This document shows positions 8,357-10,458 of a stretch of 10,458 nucleotides of DNA, one piece after another (the first letter of the stretch is position 1; every line of letters starts with the position of its first letter). Made by a program: the position numbers and the translations under genes. The notes below the pieces were generated by a model that did not search any database, was not told the origin of the DNA, and worked only from the letters and a program-made list of their open reading frames with translations. This DNA is from Dimargaris cristalligena. Its lineage: Eukaryota; Kickxellomycota; Dimargaritomycetes; Dimargaritales; Dimargaritaceae. Location of the stretch: the NCBI GenBank assembly GCA_027576995.1, contig JANBQC010000796.1, positions 1 to 10,458 of the forward strand, given 5' to 3'.

Positions 8357-9308
8357 AAGCGTCACCTGTTCGTGTGTACATGCAAGTAAGACGGAGGGGG
8401 GTCAGGTGTTGGCTTGGATGTCAGCATGGGCGTGGATATAGGCCAATGCATGAATGCGGGGTTCTTATAATATACCGAATTGTGCTTTATCTTGACTAAG
8501 TGCATTGCACTTTTTGACCCAGGGTCCAAACCCTCCCATTTTTGATACAGAGCTGCGGTAGCTGTACTTCTGCTAACTGTAGGTCGTTTATAGTTGTTTT
8601 TCTGCCTAGTCTCGACCCTTTTACACAATCCCACTCCCCTTTGGCAGCAGTCTGGTGTTTATCCATTCACAGGGCCTGCTCAGTGCAGTCCACACATTCA
8701 CAAACTATCCTCCATATAGCCGATAGTTAGGCCAACTTACCGAATAATTCGAATTTTTGGAGTATACAGGCTGGTTGACCTGAACAGTTGTAGCACCTAC
8801 CGAATTAAAGGCATGGGAAGCCTACTACATTTTTATTTTTACCTGATTGATCACTATGTGGTATGAAGGTGATGGCCATAACTAGCGGATTAAGAATAAG
8901 CTAGGCATATAATGTAGAGGGGATACTAGCTCATCTTTTCCGGTCCTAAAATTAAAATAAATTCGTGCAGGGATATACAGCTATTTAAATAGTTGTCCAA
9001 TTCGAAGGATTTGATTAATGGGCAGCAGAGAGTAACAATATCCTCCTGAACCTTTGAGTGATTCAAATATAGCCTGCTGGTGTGAGTATTGATAGCCTCC
9101 AATGGTAATTGCTCCTTCATTCCCGTGTGTGGTATGGTTAGGATTATAAACGGGATTTAAAAAGGATACAACAAACCGGAGCATTATATTAAATTGATAA
9201 GCCCAACCTATTCAAGCAGATTTCATTTATTGCGTAGCTGCCCTGCACCTCTCCCATATTATAAGCGAGCAACCTGTCAATACCACTCAGGTTTGCTGGG
9301 TTAGAGCG
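8357..9308. other. Intergenic, CpG-retaining, downstream of SSL2
   Basis: CpGs stay common. No AATAAA is seen soon after the SSL2 stop, so its polyadenylation site is undefined; TGTACATG at 8376-8383 resembles a Puf-type 3'-UTR motif but is isolated. A palindrome lies at 8498-8512. Around 8926-9184 the minus strand has two overlapping open frames (64 and 67 codons) without recognisable motifs, possibly an exon of a convergent gene. Otherwise nothing clear. Confidence 0.4.
8498..8515 (+). repeat. Perfect 7-bp palindrome followed by a T run
   Basis: AAGTGCA and TGCACTT flank a single T, and three more T residues follow. It lies 142 bases after the SSL2 stop. It could be a protein-binding site or chance; a bacterial-type terminator role is not expected in a nuclear genome. 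Confidence 0.4.
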
Positions 9309-9702
9309 GGTAGTTAGTCTGGCCATTATATCCAATTTTAGGACATATTCTAGTTCCCAACTAACTAATTAAACTATGGCCCTCCTGTCACTTTTATTAA
9401 TAGCTAATAAAAATAATATGATTTAAATTTTTTCTATTGTGGTAGGACCTGAGACCACAGTCATTCATAGTAAACCACAGTATTCCCCTATTAATTGCAT
9501 TCTATTTTTATATCCTTTTATCAGTGAAGTTCTGATTTATTATTTTATAGCCTGGCAATATCATAGCAAGTGAGAGATACACCAAATACTACTCACATTT
9601 ATATTGGATATCATCATTAGCCAGATATATTCATAAACTCATTATTATTAATTAATTCAAGTAGTAATACTATGTAAGCTTGGACTTCAACCACTTCATA
9701 AG

Positions 9703-9710
9703 TATAAATA
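9703..9710 (+). promoter_or_regulatory. TATA-like element before the gag-like frame
   Basis: TATAAATA followed by a pyrimidine-rich stretch (about 9725-9745) and then the proline-rich frame at 9891. This would fit the TATA box of a retroelement LTR or leader. The surrounding DNA is AT-rich, so chance occurrence is quite possible. Confidence 0.25.
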
Positions 9711-9890
9711 CCTTCAAGAATCACAACTCTTTTTTCATTCTTCTGAACTGTACTGGCAGTTTTGCCTACAGTTATCTTAGTTATTCTTAAGGTTCAACTT
9801 TACTGTATCTTTAAATTTAATTGTAAGGTATTCACACCTATTATTGCTATTTCTATTATACTCACTCTGCTACACCACAATACTGGTGTT

Positions 9891-10211
9891 ATGCTGCCTC
9901 CCCAAGAACCACAAACTTTGGTGGCATCTATTCCCAGGCCCAGGTCACCAGGACGTCCTCAGGACTGGTCCAGTGATTCCCCCAGTCTTCCTGCAAGAAT
10001 CCCCAACCCACAAGTATTGAATATTCCCATGATGTCCCCAGCAACTAAGCCACTGAGTTTATTAGAACAAACTTGTTCAGAACTCAATCAAAACCAGCAA
10101 CACCACTGACATCCCCAACTTTCCCAGCCAACCACATCAAGTGACCCAGGACCACCAGTAGTTATCCCAACAATGGTTTTAAGACCAACTACTGCTTTCT
10201 GCCACCACTGA
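9891..10211 (+). pseudogene. Decayed proline-rich, gag-like reading frame
   Basis: Not firmly recognised. An ATG at 9891 begins MLPPQEPQTL and a proline/serine-rich frame continues to a TGA at 10107-10109. The same frame then stays open, still proline-rich (PTTSSDPGPP), to a TGA at 10209-10211. The composition suits the N-terminus of a retrotransposon gag but has no capsid or zinc-knuckle motif. The internal TGA would be CGA (Arg) before CpG deamination, in keeping with the block's lack of CpG. TATAAATA lies 181 bases before the ATG. The frame can be opened further upstream at 9762, but that extension has the composition of AT-rich noncoding DNA. Confidence 0.3.
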
Positions 10212-10343
10212 ATACCCTAACCCCCTGATTTATTTCCTGACATAAATAAGGGGTAATCACCCATCTTTAATAAACTAAACTTTGATACCCTGTTTCTTGC
10301 CCTTGAGATAACTGATTCTTTTGCTGATTTTTACTAGATGTTC

Positions 10344-10458
10344 ATTACTGTCACCCAAGTTAACCACTCTTAGTCCGTCAGGAGTCTCGGGGGTAGGCTT
10401 CTAACAGTAGGTGGGGCGTTGGACACGGCCAAGCGGGCTACTAGTGTTAGGGGTGGTG
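10344..10458 (-). repeat. Dispersed repeat, copy B (less decayed, runs off the window)
   Basis: Inverted copy of the repeat at 3890-3998. On the minus strand it reads PETPDGLRVVNLGDSNEHL in one frame, with a TAG further upstream. It keeps five CpGs within 84 bases (10375-10458), whereas the neighbouring kilobase has one, and its GC content is clearly higher. Similarity to copy A stops near 10344. It is likely the edge of a younger or less methylated member of the same element family, or conceivably of a host gene from which copy A derives. The rest lies outside the window. Confidence 0.7.

Larger units (their letters stand above)
9309..10374. repeat. CpG-poor block 3, probable retroelement debris
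   Basis: Only one CG dinucleotide (9954-9955) in about 1,066 bases, with CGs dense on the right and present on the left. Its left half is very AT-rich. TATAAATA at 9703-9710 and AATAAA at 10269-10274 are present, and between them is a proline-rich decayed frame. No terminal repeats could be paired and no reverse transcriptase or integrase is visible. Confidence 0.45.

Noticed and set aside
1..10458. CRISPR arrays, bacterial operons, ribosomal RNA
   Set aside because: No regularly spaced repeats, no ribosome binding sites with gene strings and no rRNA cores; the window is eukaryotic.

Overview
The window looks like nuclear DNA from a fungus, probably one outside the well-studied yeasts. The evidence is one clearly recognisable gene, the TFIIH DNA translocase XPB (Ssl2 in yeast). 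Its protein follows yeast Ssl2 more closely than human XPB in its conserved blocks, as judged from memory of those sequences. It is interrupted by short spliceosomal introns with GTAATT and GTAAGC donors, CTAAT-type branch sites and TAG acceptors. The coding DNA is GC-rich and the flanks are AT-rich. I cannot name the species.

Layout. 24-1194 is AT-rich and contains no CpG dinucleotide. 1195-3475 keeps its CpGs; its right end (2939-3433) can be read as a small three-exon gene of unknown function with a TATA element upstream. 3476-4571 again has no CpG; it shows an LTR-like control region (hairpin, TATA, AATAAA) and a decayed reading frame faintly like a retrotransposon protease. 4572-9308 keeps CpGs and holds XPB/SSL2 (5248-8356, three exons, 844 residues) with its promoter. 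9309-10374 has one CpG and carries a decayed, proline-rich, gag-like frame. From 10375 to the end CpGs return; this end is an inverted, less decayed copy of the repeat at 3890-3998.

How it fits together. Only XPB is firmly functional; it would serve promoter opening and nucleotide excision repair, and no neighbour shares that pathway visibly. The most striking pattern is the alternation of blocks about 1.1 kb long with no or almost no CpG and blocks where CpG is normal. Comparing the two repeat copies by hand shows CpG in one where the other has TpG or CpA, which is the footprint of 5-methylcytosine deamination. My reading is that methylated transposon debris has lost its CpGs while unmethylated genic islands kept theirs. 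On that reading 1195-3475 is predicted to be, or recently to have been, genic. No RNA gene, CRISPR array or intact transposon was found.
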